A model generated the notes under the pieces. The model saw only the letters and a list, made by a program, of their open reading frames with translations. It had not been told where the DNA came from and made no database searches. The position numbers were made by a program, and so were the translations under genes. Positions 55,300-64,000 of a stretch of 64,000 nucleotides of DNA are shown one piece after another. Source of the DNA: Chthoniobacter sp. (GTDB taxonomy: Bacteria > Verrucomicrobiota > Verrucomicrobiia > Chthoniobacterales > Chthoniobacteraceae); contig JAIOPH010000027.1 in assembly GCA_021414005.1 (NCBI GenBank), positions 186,001 to 250,000 on the forward strand, given 5' to 3'. Each line of letters begins with the position of its first letter. Position 1 is the first letter of the stretch.

Positions 55300-56059
55300 T
55301 CTCGCGCTGGCCCGCGCACAGCACCTCGACTTCGTTCGCCCCCGCCGCGTCGAGCCGCGCGCGCACCGTGCCGACGGCGAGTTCCGGGCTGTTGCAATCG
55401 CGGCTCAGATGCCCGAGCACCGCCCGCCGCAGCCGCCCGCCGAGCAAGTCCGCGAGCACACCGGCCGCCGCCGCGTTCGAGAGATGCCCGTGGCGTGACA
55501 TGATGCGCTGCTTCACGGACCATGGCCGCTTGGTGTCGTTTTGCAGCAGCTTCTCGTCGTGATTCGTCTCGATGAGCACCGTCTGCGCGGCGCGCATCCG
55601 CTCGTGGACGAGCTTCGTCGCCTGCCCGAGATCGGTCAGCACGCCGAGCGCGTCCGCGCCGTGATGCAACACGAAACCTACCGGCTCCACCGCATCGTGC
55701 GGCACGGGGAACGTCTCGACCGTGATGTCCTTGATCGTGAACGCGCTGCCGGTCACGAACAGGCGCCAGTCTTTGCGCAGCTCGGGGCGATCGCGTTGCA
55801 GCACCTCGGCGGTCAGGCGGTTGCAGTAGATCGGGGTGGCAAACTGCTTGCACCACACATTGAGCGCACCCGCGTGATCACCGTGCTCGTGCGTGATGAG
55901 GATGCCGTCGATCTCCAGCGGATTCACCCCGCACAGCGCCAGCCGCGCTCCGATCTGCCGCGCGCTGAGCCCGCCATCAATAAGCAGCCTCGTCTGCGCC
56001 GTCTCCACCAGCGCGCAGTTTCCCGCGCTGCCGCTGCCGAGAATGGTGACGAAAAACAT
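55268..56059 (-). CDS. MBL-fold metallohydrolase of the WalJ/YycJ family
   Basis: 263-aa metallo-beta-lactamase-fold protein. N-terminal VTILGSGSAGNCALVE, RLLIDGGLSARQI, and the zinc motif ITHEHGDHAGAL (HxHxDH) are intact; VLIETNHDEKLL and LGHLSRDCNSPELAV follow in the YycJ pattern. Members are probable 5'-3' exonucleases or nucleases linked to DNA replication or cell-wall control. The ATG at 56059 is chosen since the fold starts directly with it. It overlaps the hpnK-like gene tail-to-tail. Confidence 0.88.
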   Translation of the reverse strand: MFFVTILGSGSAGNCALVETAQTRLLIDGGLSARQIGARLALCGVNPLEIDGILITHEHGDHAGALNVWCKQFATPIYCNRLTAEVLQRDRPELRKDWRLFVTGSAFTIKDITVETFPVPHDAVEPVGFVLHHGADALGVLTDLGQATKLVHERMRAAQTVLIETNHDEKLLQNDTKRPWSVKQRIMSRHGHLSNAAAAGVLADLLGGRLRRAVLGHLSRDCNSPELAVGTVRARLDAAGANEVEVLCAGQREISARLAVASA

Positions 56060-56345
56060 GACGCGAGTGAAAACGACGCCCGCCACCGCGGCAACCCGCA
56101 AAATCCCGCAGCATCAGTGCGCTTCATGAGGCACCCGCCCCACCGTTCAGTTCGCCAATCTCCGTCCGAAATAGCCGCCTCGCGCCGCTACCTTTGCTGC
56201 CGCCATTACGAAAGGTTCGGCAGATGCATTGAATCAAAAATTGGAGCCAAGCCGACCAGCATCTCTGTCCCAAATTCAAATAGCAAAACGACTTGAATGT
56301 CCTTCAACGGAAGAATCACTGCGTGATCGCCGGGATACTTTCATC

Positions 56346-57221
56346 TCAAATTGCCGAGACCCGGCGTTGACGAAAATGGATGACCAAACCGGCGGCAATG
56401 AGGAGTAACGTGGAGGACGGTTCAGGGACGACAGAAGTTGGCGCGGCCTGGGTCAAATCCGCCAAGGTATAGGTTAAACCAGTTCCAATCACCGAGTTGA
56501 TGCTGCCAGTTACAGTATTGATTTCATTCCAGGAATGCCCGGTGCTGTCCAAGCTTCCATAGAGGAGGCCATTGTTGCCGAAACCCAACCCATTATACAA
56601 ACCCGAGCCCAAATTTGTCGGGGAGTTGAGAGCGACAACGTCATATGAGAAGAACTCTGCATTGTTGGTGGCATTGTTGATGGCGGTGGAGTAGAGAATT
56701 CCAGAGTTGGAAATGGCGATGTCTCCGAAATTGTAACCTTTGGTGTTATTCCACATATCGGCCACCTTGACTGCCGCGGTGAGGAGGAAGGTTCCCGAAT
56801 TAAAGTCGATCTTCCAAAGATCATCCGTACCCTGGGCAATGGTATAAAAAGAGCCATTGTATGAAGTTCCATTGCGGATGGGCCCGGTAAAGGCTCCGGT
56901 GGTGAAAGCATTCAAATCCCCGGAAACTACCTGGCTGAGGTTCGAGCGGTTCACGATGGCGATACGTGAGTCAGCGTCGTTGCCATAGACGATGCTCCCA
57001 ATACTGCCCAAACCGTTGAGATAGGCCAATCCGTTCGCTGAGGCAAAAGTAGGTGTAAGCGAAGTTAAAAACGAGGCTACCCCGGTGGAGTAATCCACCT
57101 CATACAAACCAGGGGCCGTGGCGTTCTGTCCAAAGTTGTAGCCGTACCCATAGCCGGCCACCGCCGCATTAGCTTCCTCCCGAGCAACAAGGGTAAGAGT
57201 GAGCAGAAACGCGAATACCAT
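56346..57221 (-). CDS. PEP-CTERM surface protein, AT-richer than its neighbours
   Basis: Secreted protein of about 291 aa from the ATG at 57221 (MVFAFLLTLTLVAREEANAA); ATGs at 57287, 57308 and 57332 are in frame and would give a longer N-terminus. The body is a repetitive beta-propeller-like domain (YGYGYNFGQNATAPGLYEVD, IGSIVYGNDADSRIAIVNR, LYNGLGFGNNGLLYGSLD). The C-terminus carries the sorting tag VVPEPSSTLLLIAAGLVIHF and RQRR. Base composition is visibly lower in GC than flanking genes, suggesting transfer or relaxed selection. No exosortase is in the window. Confidence 0.88.
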   Translation of the reverse strand: MVFAFLLTLTLVAREEANAAVAGYGYGYNFGQNATAPGLYEVDYSTGVASFLTSLTPTFASANGLAYLNGLGSIGSIVYGNDADSRIAIVNRSNLSQVVSGDLNAFTTGAFTGPIRNGTSYNGSFYTIAQGTDDLWKIDFNSGTFLLTAAVKVADMWNNTKGYNFGDIAISNSGILYSTAINNATNNAEFFSYDVVALNSPTNLGSGLYNGLGFGNNGLLYGSLDSTGHSWNEINTVTGSINSVIGTGLTYTLADLTQAAPTSVVPEPSSTLLLIAAGLVIHFRQRRVSAI

Positions 57222-57591
57222 GCGTCGAATGCTAAAGATGGCATGGCGAGATGGACGGCAACCATGGTCGTTATTAATGGGGTTCATTCTGGTTGAAGTT
57301 GCATTCATGGCTGCGTGCTTGTGGGATGGCATGGATGGGAATGAGTTGCTTGGGATTGATAGTTCGTTGCAATCCCGCCAGTTGCAGAGACCGTGCCAAA
57401 TTTGTGCTTGTCGCGATTCGACGGGATACTTCTCGTTTGAAAGCCTGAAGTCGGTCGCTCCAGACGCGCTTTTGAGAAGGATGACGTCTCAATTGTCATG
57501 CCAAGCCGTTTGGTGAAGTTCGTTTGGCGCGCGACGACTGACGCGGAAATGCGCTTGCTGCCTCGCAGCCGCCCGCGTATCGGCTGCGCAT
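57222..57591. other. 370-bp divergent intergenic region
   Basis: Lies between the PEP-CTERM gene and trmB; its left part may be the N-terminal extension of the PEP-CTERM gene. It is AT-richer at the left end. I see no RNA gene, repeat or clear promoter in it. Confidence 0.6.
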
Positions 57592-58221
57592 ATGAGAGCA
57601 GCGTTTCGCGAAAAAGAAGCCGACGATCAGGAGCCGGCGGAAAAGATGGAGTTCGCCCCAGCCGATTACTTTGCGCGGGCAAAGGTGGGCGACATCTTCC
57701 CCCGCGAGGGACGGCTGCAGGTCGATATCGGCTGCGGGGAGGGCGGCTTTTTGCAGGCGATGGCGAAGCTGCATCCCGAAGACAATTTTCTCGGCATCGA
57801 GCGTCTGCTCGGGCGCGTGCGCAAGGTCTGCCGCGCAGTCGAGCAGGTGGGCCTGACCAACGTGCGCCTGCTGCGCATCGAGACCGCCTACGCGCTGCGC
57901 TATGTACTCCCGCTGGAGAGCGTGGCGGTTGCGCACGTCCTTTTCCCCGACCCCTGGCCGAAGCGGCACCATCAGCCGCGCCGGTTGATTCAGGATGGGT
58001 TCATGGAGGCGCTGCACGGTATCCTCGCGTCCGGTGGGGAGTTGCGGATCAAGACGGACGACGAGCCGTATTTCCAGTGGATGGAAAAGGTGCTCGCCCG
58101 GGCCAAAGGCTATGAGCGGCTGGATTGGCCGGACGATTCCGAATACCCGCTCACTGATTTTGAGCGCCGCTTTCTCGCGCAGGGCCTGCCGATTTATCGC
58201 GCGCGGCTGCGAAAGATCTGA
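57592..58221 (+). CDS. trmB: tRNA (guanine-N7)-methyltransferase TrmB
   Basis: 209-aa S-adenosylmethionine-dependent enzyme that methylates G46 of tRNA. SAM-binding QVDIGCGEGGFLQAMAKL, then FLGIERLLGRVRK, and the family signature VLFPDPWPKRHHQPRRLIQ; TDDEPYFQWM follows. The end overlaps the tail of the convergent comEC gene by 28 bp. The ATG at 57592 is the first good start; a shorter start at 57646 (MEFAPADYF) is possible. Confidence 0.93.
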   Translation: MRAAFREKEADDQEPAEKMEFAPADYFARAKVGDIFPREGRLQVDIGCGEGGFLQAMAKLHPEDNFLGIERLLGRVRKVCRAVEQVGLTNVRLLRIETAYALRYVLPLESVAVAHVLFPDPWPKRHHQPRRLIQDGFMEALHGILASGGELRIKTDDEPYFQWMEKVLARAKGYERLDWPDDSEYPLTDFERRFLAQGLPIYRARLRKI

Positions 58222-60503
58222 GCGGCGCGGCGCGGTTCGATGACAAAGCCTTTCTCACGCACCACGATTTTTACGGCTCCTGTGCGGTCCTGGCGGAAAA
58301 CAATGATGCCACGCTCCGCGACGCTTCGCTCCCAAACATCCAGCGGCTCGACCGGGTCGCCGTAACCGAGCGCGGTGCTGATCACGACATCCGGCTGCAC
58401 GCACGCGAGGAAATCAAGCGTGCCGGAGAGATCTTTGGCGTGCTGCCCTTTAATGACGATGTCGCTGCGCAAATCGGACTCGTTTTCCACGAGCCACTGC
58501 TCGGTGGCAAACCCGCTGTCGAACATAAACAGGATGCGCGTGCCTGCGGCTTCGAGTTGCAAAATGAGCGCCTTGTCGTCGGCGATGGCACGCTGAAGTC
58601 CGGCTGGCGGGTAGAGGACGCGCACGGTGGCGTCGGGTGAAAGCCGGAGCGTGTCGCCCCGCGCGTAGAGTCCTTTGCCGACGCTGCGTCGGGCAAGTTC
58701 GGCGTGAAAGGTTTTGCGGCTGGACGACTTGTCGCGCAGCACGGAATCGACGATGGCGCACGGTTGAAAATCGTCGAGCAAGGGGATCGCGCCGCCGAGG
58801 TGCTTTACATCGCCGTGCGAAAGCAGGAACCCGTCGAGGCGGTTCACACCTCGGGTGCGCAGGTAGGGCAGGACGAGGTGCTCGTAAGCGACTTCGCTCC
58901 CGCAATCGAACAGCCAGTCGCGCCCGCCGGCTCGGAGATGCGCCGCGCCGCCATCAGCGAGATCGAGGACCGTGATCTCGGCGGCGGGCGGCGATGCCAA
59001 AGCGGGCGTCTCGACATAGATCCACCCGCCAGGAACAAGCGCGCAGACTTTCAAAACCGCGAGCAGCGCCTTGGCGCAAAACCAGTTCGCGTTATTGCAG
59101 AGCAGCGCGCCCATTTTCCACACAGGCGCGGTGAGCAGCGTGGCGATGCCCAGCACGAGGACGACGAAAGCGAGCGGCACGGCGAGCATGTTGGCCAATA
59201 GCGCGGAGGGCGAAACAAGATGGAAATATCCCGCCGTAAAAAGCAGCGAGCCGAGCCATGCGGAGATGGTAACGCCCAACGCCGCGGCGCACTTTCCCGC
59301 CGCCGCCGCACTCGCGTGCTGCGGCCAGCGCCAGAGCGCGCGGGGCAGGAAAGCATCGGGCCGGCCCAGCGGTTCGAGGCGGCGCTGGATTTTTGCCGAG
59401 AGCCAGACGATGACGAGCACGAGAACAAATGAGAACTGGAAGCCGGGCGAGAAAAGTTGGTTGGTATCCCACCCGAGGATGCCAAGCGCAGCGGCACCGA
59501 GGCTGTTAAAAACGAGCGGGCGGCGATCAACGAGATACGCGATCAGCACCAGCGAGCACATGATGGTGGCGCGCACGCAACTCGCCGTGAGCCCGGTGAC
59601 GAGCGCGTAGCCGACAAGAATCGGGATGGTGGCGACGATGCTCGGCACGCGACCAAGACGCAGCCGGCGGAGGAGAAAAATGGCGATGGCCGCGAGCATG
59701 GCCACATTCAGTCCGCTGACGGCGAAAAGGTGCATGGTGCCGGTGCGTTGAAAGAGCGCCTTCATCTGGGGCGGTGTCTCGCCGCGCAATCCCAGCACCA
59801 TGCTGGTGATGAGGCCGGCGATCTCCGGTTCGCCTTCTAGGTCGAGCGCGAGCTGCCGCTGAATCCAGTGCGCCGCCTGGAAGGCGTAAGTTTGCGCGGG
59901 GTGACCGTGACCGTGGCTTTCGATGCGACAGTCGGTGGCGAAACGCGCCCGGATTTCCGACCACACGCCCTGCCGCTGCGCGTAGGCCGCGGCATCGAAC
60001 TGCCCGGGATTTCGCGTGGGTTCGAGATTCGTTCCGCTGCCGGTGAGCGAAACGCGGTCGCCATAGACGGGGATTTGTTCGCCCGCCCAGCTCACCTCGA
60101 CGAGCGAATCCGCCGCGCGCGCTTCGTCCGCAAAGCTGATGGATTCCAGCTTCATGCGAAACCGCGCTTTGACCGTTCGCGACCAAAACGCAGGTGGCTC
60201 CGGCTCCTCCCAGACGATGCCCGTGACCCTCACCACACGAGGCCCCGCGGCAAACTCCCGCGCCAATTCTTTCGCCGCGTGCCCATGATGCCGCAGAGTG
60301 TGCAGCGAGAAAAAGGCCGCGCCGCAAAACAACCACACACCAATCGGTGAAGCGCGCCATAGCAGTGCGAGCCCGCCGCACGCCACCAGCACGACCGTCC
60401 ACCACGGCTCCACCGCCCATCGGTCCGCCGCAAAGATCCCGACCACCGCCCAAACCGCCAGCGCCGCCAAAGGCTGACGCGGACGTGGCTCCCGGAGATT
60501 CAT
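58194..60503 (-). CDS. comEC: ComEC/Rec2 DNA-uptake channel with altered metallohydrolase motif
   Basis: 769-aa inner-membrane channel that imports single-stranded DNA during natural transformation. N-terminal membrane helices, an OB-like domain (VYGDRVSLTGSGTNLEPTRN), then the Competence core (GLITSMVLGLRGETPPQMKA, FQRTGTMHLFAVSGLNVAML), more helices, and a C-terminal MBL-type domain. The MBL metal motif normally reads HxDxDH but here is SHGDVKHLGG (residues about 558-567), with Lys in place of the second Asp. The other family features are intact. No other com gene is present in the window. Confidence 0.9.
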   Translation of the reverse strand: MNLREPRPRQPLAALAVWAVVGIFAADRWAVEPWWTVVLVACGGLALLWRASPIGVWLFCGAAFFSLHTLRHHGHAAKELAREFAAGPRVVRVTGIVWEEPEPPAFWSRTVKARFRMKLESISFADEARAADSLVEVSWAGEQIPVYGDRVSLTGSGTNLEPTRNPGQFDAAAYAQRQGVWSEIRARFATDCRIESHGHGHPAQTYAFQAAHWIQRQLALDLEGEPEIAGLITSMVLGLRGETPPQMKALFQRTGTMHLFAVSGLNVAMLAAIAIFLLRRLRLGRVPSIVATIPILVGYALVTGLTASCVRATIMCSLVLIAYLVDRRPLVFNSLGAAALGILGWDTNQLFSPGFQFSFVLVLVIVWLSAKIQRRLEPLGRPDAFLPRALWRWPQHASAAAAGKCAAALGVTISAWLGSLLFTAGYFHLVSPSALLANMLAVPLAFVVLVLGIATLLTAPVWKMGALLCNNANWFCAKALLAVLKVCALVPGGWIYVETPALASPPAAEITVLDLADGGAAHLRAGGRDWLFDCGSEVAYEHLVLPYLRTRGVNRLDGFLLSHGDVKHLGGAIPLLDDFQPCAIVDSVLRDKSSSRKTFHAELARRSVGKGLYARGDTLRLSPDATVRVLYPPAGLQRAIADDKALILQLEAAGTRILFMFDSGFATEQWLVENESDLRSDIVIKGQHAKDLSGTLDFLACVQPDVVISTALGYGDPVEPLDVWERSVAERGIIVFRQDRTGAVKIVVREKGFVIEPRRAAQIFRSRAR

Positions 60504-60690
60504 GCCAGCAGAATGTCACCAAACGTTTCCCGTCCGGCAAGGACACACAACATCGAACGCCCTCGTTACGGCGAGGCCACGCGGACGTTTGGGGCGAGAG
60601 CCAAATCTCCCAAGGCAAATCATTCTCAGGCGTTGGCCCCGCCGGAAGTTCTCCCCATCCACGCGAGATTCCGCTACGTCTCCGCGACCC

Positions 60691-62502
60691 ATGAGCCAGA
60701 CGACCGAGCGTTTTGACCTCCAGACCCGGCTGGCCGCCGGGAATGCGGGCCTCGTCTATCGTGGTGTGGAAAAGGCCACCCGCCGCCGTGTCGCGCTCAA
60801 GCTTCTCATCGACACCGGACTCCCGCATCCGCTCGATGGCGACGCGCTTTTTCGCGACGCCGCCCGCGTCCGCCGCACCGCCGGCAACAACATCGCCCAA
60901 CTCCTCGACGTCATCCCCGACGAAGACGTGGGCATGGTCCTCGTCTATGAATACGCCGACGGGCCAAATTGGACCGACGCCGCCGCCAACCGTCGGCTCG
61001 ACGGCGCGCAGGCCGTGGACGTGGCCGCGCAACTGCTCAGCGCCATCGCCGTCGGCGAAGCCATCAAAGTCCCGCACGGCGAAATCAAGCCCGCCAACCT
61101 CATCCTCGGCGAACTCCCCAGCCAGCGCCTCTTCGTGTGGGTGCTCGACTGGGGCCTCGCCCGTTACCGCCCCGAGCCGCCCGCCGACGCCCTGATCTGG
61201 ATGTCCCCCGAGCGGCTCGCCGGCGCGCCCGCCTCGGCCGAAGGCGACCTCTTCGCCATGGGCGCGTGCCTTTGCTGGCTGCTCACCGGCACCGTCCCCA
61301 TCACCGGCGAAACCCGCGAGGAACTCGCCGCCGCCTGGCAGCGCTTCCCCGCCAACGCCCTCGCACAAGTCCGCCCCGACCTCCCCGCCAAATTCACGCG
61401 CTGGGTTGGCACTCTCCTCGACCCGAATCCACGCGGCCGCTTTCCCACCACCGCCGCCGCGCGCCAGGCGCTCGCCGCCCTCGACCCTCCCGCCCCGCCA
61501 ATCCTGCCGGAAATTTTCCGCCCACGCCCGAAGTCGCCCCTCTCCGGCATCGTCCCACGCTCCGTTCCCGTAACTCGCGTCGCCGCCGTGCCGAAAGCCC
61601 GCGCCGTCATCGAGGAAACGCTGCCCGTGATCCCGGAGCAAATCCCCGCGCCCGGTGAAAACGAGCCGCTGGTGGAAGACGCCGCCGCTCCCGACGAGGA
61701 AAGCGGGGAGCCCGAGCTGGTAGCGGAAAATGCCGATCCTTGGCCGCTGGAAACCGCCGCTGGCGACGACCTCGCGACGACACCCTCGCCCGAGCTTCCG
61801 CCGGAAGACTTTCCCACCACCGAACCCGAACTCCCGCCGGCCGACGACCCCGCACCGCCACCCGCACCAGCCACCGCAGCGAATCGTTCCGGGCTGTGGC
61901 TGGCCATCCTCATTTTTTGCGCCGCCCTGGGCGCGGGCGCATGGTTTTACCAGCATCGCCCCGGCGGCGATGCCACCACCGGCGGTCCCGTCGAGACCGT
62001 CCTCCACCGCGACCTCACAGCCCGTCCCGCCCTCGCCCCGAATGGCAAGGGAGGCGAATGGTTTTACAGCTTTAAGCTCGCCCACTTCCCCACCACCGCC
62101 CGCGCCGGCGTGTACGAACTCCAGGCCAACGTCTTTAGCGAAACTGCCATGGACGAAGTCATCCGGCTCAGCTTTTCCGAAACCGCCGGACGCCTCACGG
62201 TCGTCAGCTTTCCCGCCCGCGGCTCCGCCACCCTACCCGGCCCGGCCCATGTTCCGCAGCCGCTCCTCATTCGCTGCCAGGCCACGCCCGCCGGCCCCGG
62301 CCGCTTCAACGTGACCCTCGATCTCTGGGCCAATCCCACCCTCGCAGCCCTCGGCCCGCCCGCCTTCAGCGCCGCCGCCAGCAAAATCTCGCTGCCCAAC
62401 CGCATCGGCGTCCTCTTTCAAAAAAAGCCTACGCTCACCGCCACCACCACCGTCATCGAAGGCCTTGTCATCGGCAAAACCGCCGCCGAAGTCCTCAAGT
62501 AA
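60691..62502 (+). CDS. Membrane-anchored protein kinase-like protein, probable pseudokinase
   Basis: 603-aa protein: an N-terminal Hanks-type kinase fold (residues 1-270), a Pro/Glu-rich linker, a membrane helix near 402-420 (LWLAILIFCAALGAGAWFY) and a C-terminal extracytoplasmic domain of about 185 aa. VAIK Lys is present (RVALKLLID), but the catalytic loop reads HGEIKPANLIL with Glu131 instead of the Asp of HRD, and DFG reads DWG at residue 153. The APE-like motif MSPERLAG is present. Loss of the catalytic Asp argues for a pseudokinase sensor or scaffold. The ATG at 60691 is chosen because it starts the kinase fold. Confidence 0.82.
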   Translation: MSQTTERFDLQTRLAAGNAGLVYRGVEKATRRRVALKLLIDTGLPHPLDGDALFRDAARVRRTAGNNIAQLLDVIPDEDVGMVLVYEYADGPNWTDAAANRRLDGAQAVDVAAQLLSAIAVGEAIKVPHGEIKPANLILGELPSQRLFVWVLDWGLARYRPEPPADALIWMSPERLAGAPASAEGDLFAMGACLCWLLTGTVPITGETREELAAAWQRFPANALAQVRPDLPAKFTRWVGTLLDPNPRGRFPTTAAARQALAALDPPAPPILPEIFRPRPKSPLSGIVPRSVPVTRVAAVPKARAVIEETLPVIPEQIPAPGENEPLVEDAAAPDEESGEPELVAENADPWPLETAAGDDLATTPSPELPPEDFPTTEPELPPADDPAPPPAPATAANRSGLWLAILIFCAALGAGAWFYQHRPGGDATTGGPVETVLHRDLTARPALAPNGKGGEWFYSFKLAHFPTTARAGVYELQANVFSETAMDEVIRLSFSETAGRLTVVSFPARGSATLPGPAHVPQPLLIRCQATPAGPGRFNVTLDLWANPTLAALGPPAFSAAASKISLPNRIGVLFQKKPTLTATTTVIEGLVIGKTAAEVLK

Positions 62503-62579
62503 AGCCGCCCGGCGGCGGATGGCGGCTTACCGCCGGTGCAGTCGGAACGGTGTGGGCACCAGCCTTTCATTCCCAAAAT

Positions 62580-63785
62580 ATGACGAACTCGCACGTACGG
62601 CACTGGTCGCTTTCGCCGGAGGTGATCTTCCTGAATCACGGTTCATTTGGCGCGTGTCCATTACCGGTTCTGGCCGCGCAACAGGAGATGCGCTTCCGGA
62701 TGGAGCGCCAGCCGGTGCGTTTCCTGCATCGCGATTTTAATCCGCTGCTTGATGCCGCACGCGAAAATCTCGGCGTATTCCTCGGAGCTAATCCAGACCA
62801 CCTCGTTTTCATCAGCAACGCCACCGCCGGCGTCAACGCGGTCATTCGTTCGCTGGACTTCCAGCCCGGCGATGAACTCCTCACCACCGACCACGACTAC
62901 AACGCCTGCCGCAATGTGCTTCTCGACATCGCACGACGCACCGGCGCGAAAGTCGTCACCGCCCGCGTCCCCTTCCCGCTCACCGACGAACAGCAGGTTA
63001 TCGACGCCATCCTTGCAGCCATTACCACTCACACGCGGCTCGCCTTCATCGACCACATCACGAGTCCCACCGCGCTCGTTTTTCCCATTGAAAAAATCGT
63101 GCACCTCCTCGACGCACGCGGCATCGACTGCCTCGTCGATGGTGCTCACGCGCCGGGCAGCGTTCCCCTTGATCTCGACGCTCTCCGCCCCGCCTACTAC
63201 ACGGGCAATCTTCACAAATGGGTCTGCGCGCCAAAGGGCGCGGCGTTTCTTTACGTTCGCGCGGATAAACAAGCGCCCATCCGTCCCGCCGTCCTCTCCC
63301 ACGGCGAGAACATCCGCCGGCCCGATCGCTCGCATTTTCACGATCGCTTCGACTGGCCGGGGACTCTCGACCCCACCGCCTGGCTCGCCGTCCCGGACGC
63401 GATCCGTTTTGGCGCGAGTCTCCACCCCGGCGGATGGCCGGAACTGTTGGAGCAAAACCGCACACTCGCCGCGAGCGCCCGCGCTTTAATCGCCGAGCGA
63501 CTCGGCGTCTCTCTGCCCGCGCCAATCGCGATGCTCGCGGCAATGGCGACAATCCCGCTCTCCGAATCCCATCGGCGCGTTCCGCTCACCGACGACCGCA
63601 TCGACCCGCTTCAGACCCGGCTCCTTGAAACGCATCGCATCGAGGTTCCGATCATCCGCTGGGGCGCGCCCGCCCGGCGCTTTGTTCGCATCAGCGCCCA
63701 AGCCTACAATCACATCGAACACTACCGGATCCTTGCCTCCGCCCTCGCCGACGATGCGACACGGCCACTTCATTCCGCTTCTTGA
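62580..63785 (+). CDS. Class V aminotransferase (isopenicillin-N epimerase-like)
   Basis: 401-aa PLP-dependent enzyme. Supporting sequence: VIFLNHGSFGACPLPVLAAQ, FISNATAGVNAVIRSLDF, TTDHDYNAC, LVDGAHAPGSVPLDLDAL, and the PLP-lysine site YYTGNLHKWVCAPKGAAFLY. The pattern is the isopenicillin-N epimerase-like branch, whose members include desulfurases, epimerases and transaminases, so a specific reaction is not claimed. The ATG at 62580 gives the family start. It is followed at once by the convergent kdpE-like gene. Confidence 0.88.
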   Translation: MTNSHVRHWSLSPEVIFLNHGSFGACPLPVLAAQQEMRFRMERQPVRFLHRDFNPLLDAARENLGVFLGANPDHLVFISNATAGVNAVIRSLDFQPGDELLTTDHDYNACRNVLLDIARRTGAKVVTARVPFPLTDEQQVIDAILAAITTHTRLAFIDHITSPTALVFPIEKIVHLLDARGIDCLVDGAHAPGSVPLDLDALRPAYYTGNLHKWVCAPKGAAFLYVRADKQAPIRPAVLSHGENIRRPDRSHFHDRFDWPGTLDPTAWLAVPDAIRFGASLHPGGWPELLEQNRTLAASARALIAERLGVSLPAPIAMLAAMATIPLSESHRRVPLTDDRIDPLQTRLLETHRIEVPIIRWGAPARRFVRISAQAYNHIEHYRILASALADDATRPLHSAS

Positions 63786-63787
63786 TT

Positions 63788-64000
63788 TTAATCACCCGTG
63801 ATCAGCCGGTAGCCGATGCCCGGCTCGGTGCGGATGATCTTGGGATGCGCGGGATCACTTTCGATCTTCTTTCGCAGATGCGTGAAATAGACGCGCAGAT
63901 ACTGGCGGTGCTCCTCCGCTTTCGGCCCCCACACTTCGCGCAGAATCTGCCGGTGCGTGAGCACGCGCCCCGCGTGGCGGATGAGCAGCGCGAGCAAGGC
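63788..64000 (-). CDS. KdpE-like response regulator, C-terminal part only
   Basis: The frame runs off the window edge. The 70 visible residues are the winged-helix DNA-binding output domain of an OmpR/PhoB-type regulator: LALLIRHAGRVLTHRQILRE, WGPKAEEHRQYLRVYFTHLR, then IIRTEPGIGYRL. The HRQYLRVY and KIIRTEPGIGYR segments are characteristic of KdpE, the regulator of the Kdp potassium transporter. The receiver domain and start lie outside the window. Whether kdpFABC and kdpD are adjacent cannot be seen. Confidence 0.82.
   Translation of the reverse strand, partial: ALLALLIRHAGRVLTHRQILREVWGPKAEEHRQYLRVYFTHLRKKIESDPAHPKIIRTEPGIGYRLITGD

Noticed and set aside
59527..62085. Long minus-strand reading frame of 852 codons spanning the pseudokinase gene and the start of comEC
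   Set aside because: It is antisense to the kinase-like gene and out of frame with comEC; Gly/Ala/Arg-rich with no domain.
62503..62529. Hairpin AAGCCGCC/GGCGGCTT after the pseudokinase gene as a terminator
   Set aside because: Only an 8-bp stem with an 11-nt loop and no T tract; too weak to call.

Overview
The window looks like a chromosome segment of a GC-rich member of the Verrucomicrobiota (PVC superphylum). The evidence is a planctomycete/verrucomicrobial-type DUF1587-1592-1588-1585 cytochrome protein paired with a DUF1552 protein, a PVC-type beta-propeller/HEAT/CxxCH protein, PEP-CTERM proteins, a sulfatase, a PurA-like DUF3276 protein, HpnI/HpnK-like genes, and starts that mostly lack Shine-Dalgarno sequences. 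No rRNA, tRNA, CRISPR array, prophage or plasmid gene was seen. The first 2.1 kb and the PEP-CTERM gene near 56.3-57.2 kb look less GC-rich than the rest.

Layout. 0-10.1 kb: envelope polysaccharide and sugar-nucleotide genes (tyrosine autokinase cut by the window edge, Wza-like export protein, pgsA, gnd, a MurU/AmgK-like pair, cysC, asnB, a GT4 glycosyltransferase). 10.2-15.5 kb: small secreted protein, a DUF116-polyprenyl synthase fusion, trpS, PurA-like protein, an ArsC/Spx-like protein coupled to metF. 15.8-21.8 kb: c-type cytochrome-like proteins and a DUF1592/DUF1552 pair split by a REP-associated tyrosine transposase (RAYT) sitting exactly between two inverted REP pairs. 21.9-28.5 kb: a complete four-gene Wadjet (JetABCD) plasmid-defence operon with ATGA overlaps at all three junctions. 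28.7-33.4 kb: M28 peptidase, sulfatase, autotransporter-repeat PEP-CTERM protein. 33.5-43 kb: two GH63/MGH1-like glycosidases, uvrC carrying an in-frame repeat insertion, and a transglutaminase/circularly permuted ATP-grasp-alpha-E operon. 43.1-48.6 kb: ppc and a PVC heme-binding protein. 48.8-53.1 kb: groEL, groES, a small secreted coiled-coil protein, dnaK. 53.3-64 kb: HpnI- and HpnK-like genes, a WalJ-type hydrolase, a PEP-CTERM protein, trmB, comEC, a membrane pseudokinase, a class V aminotransferase, and the end of a kdpE-like regulator.

The most notable content is the Wadjet operon; the RAYT with its palindromic REP elements, which have been read into the ends of the two neighbouring genes (including what looks like a REP-encoded signal peptide); and a tandem-heptamer inverted repeat carried inside uvrC.
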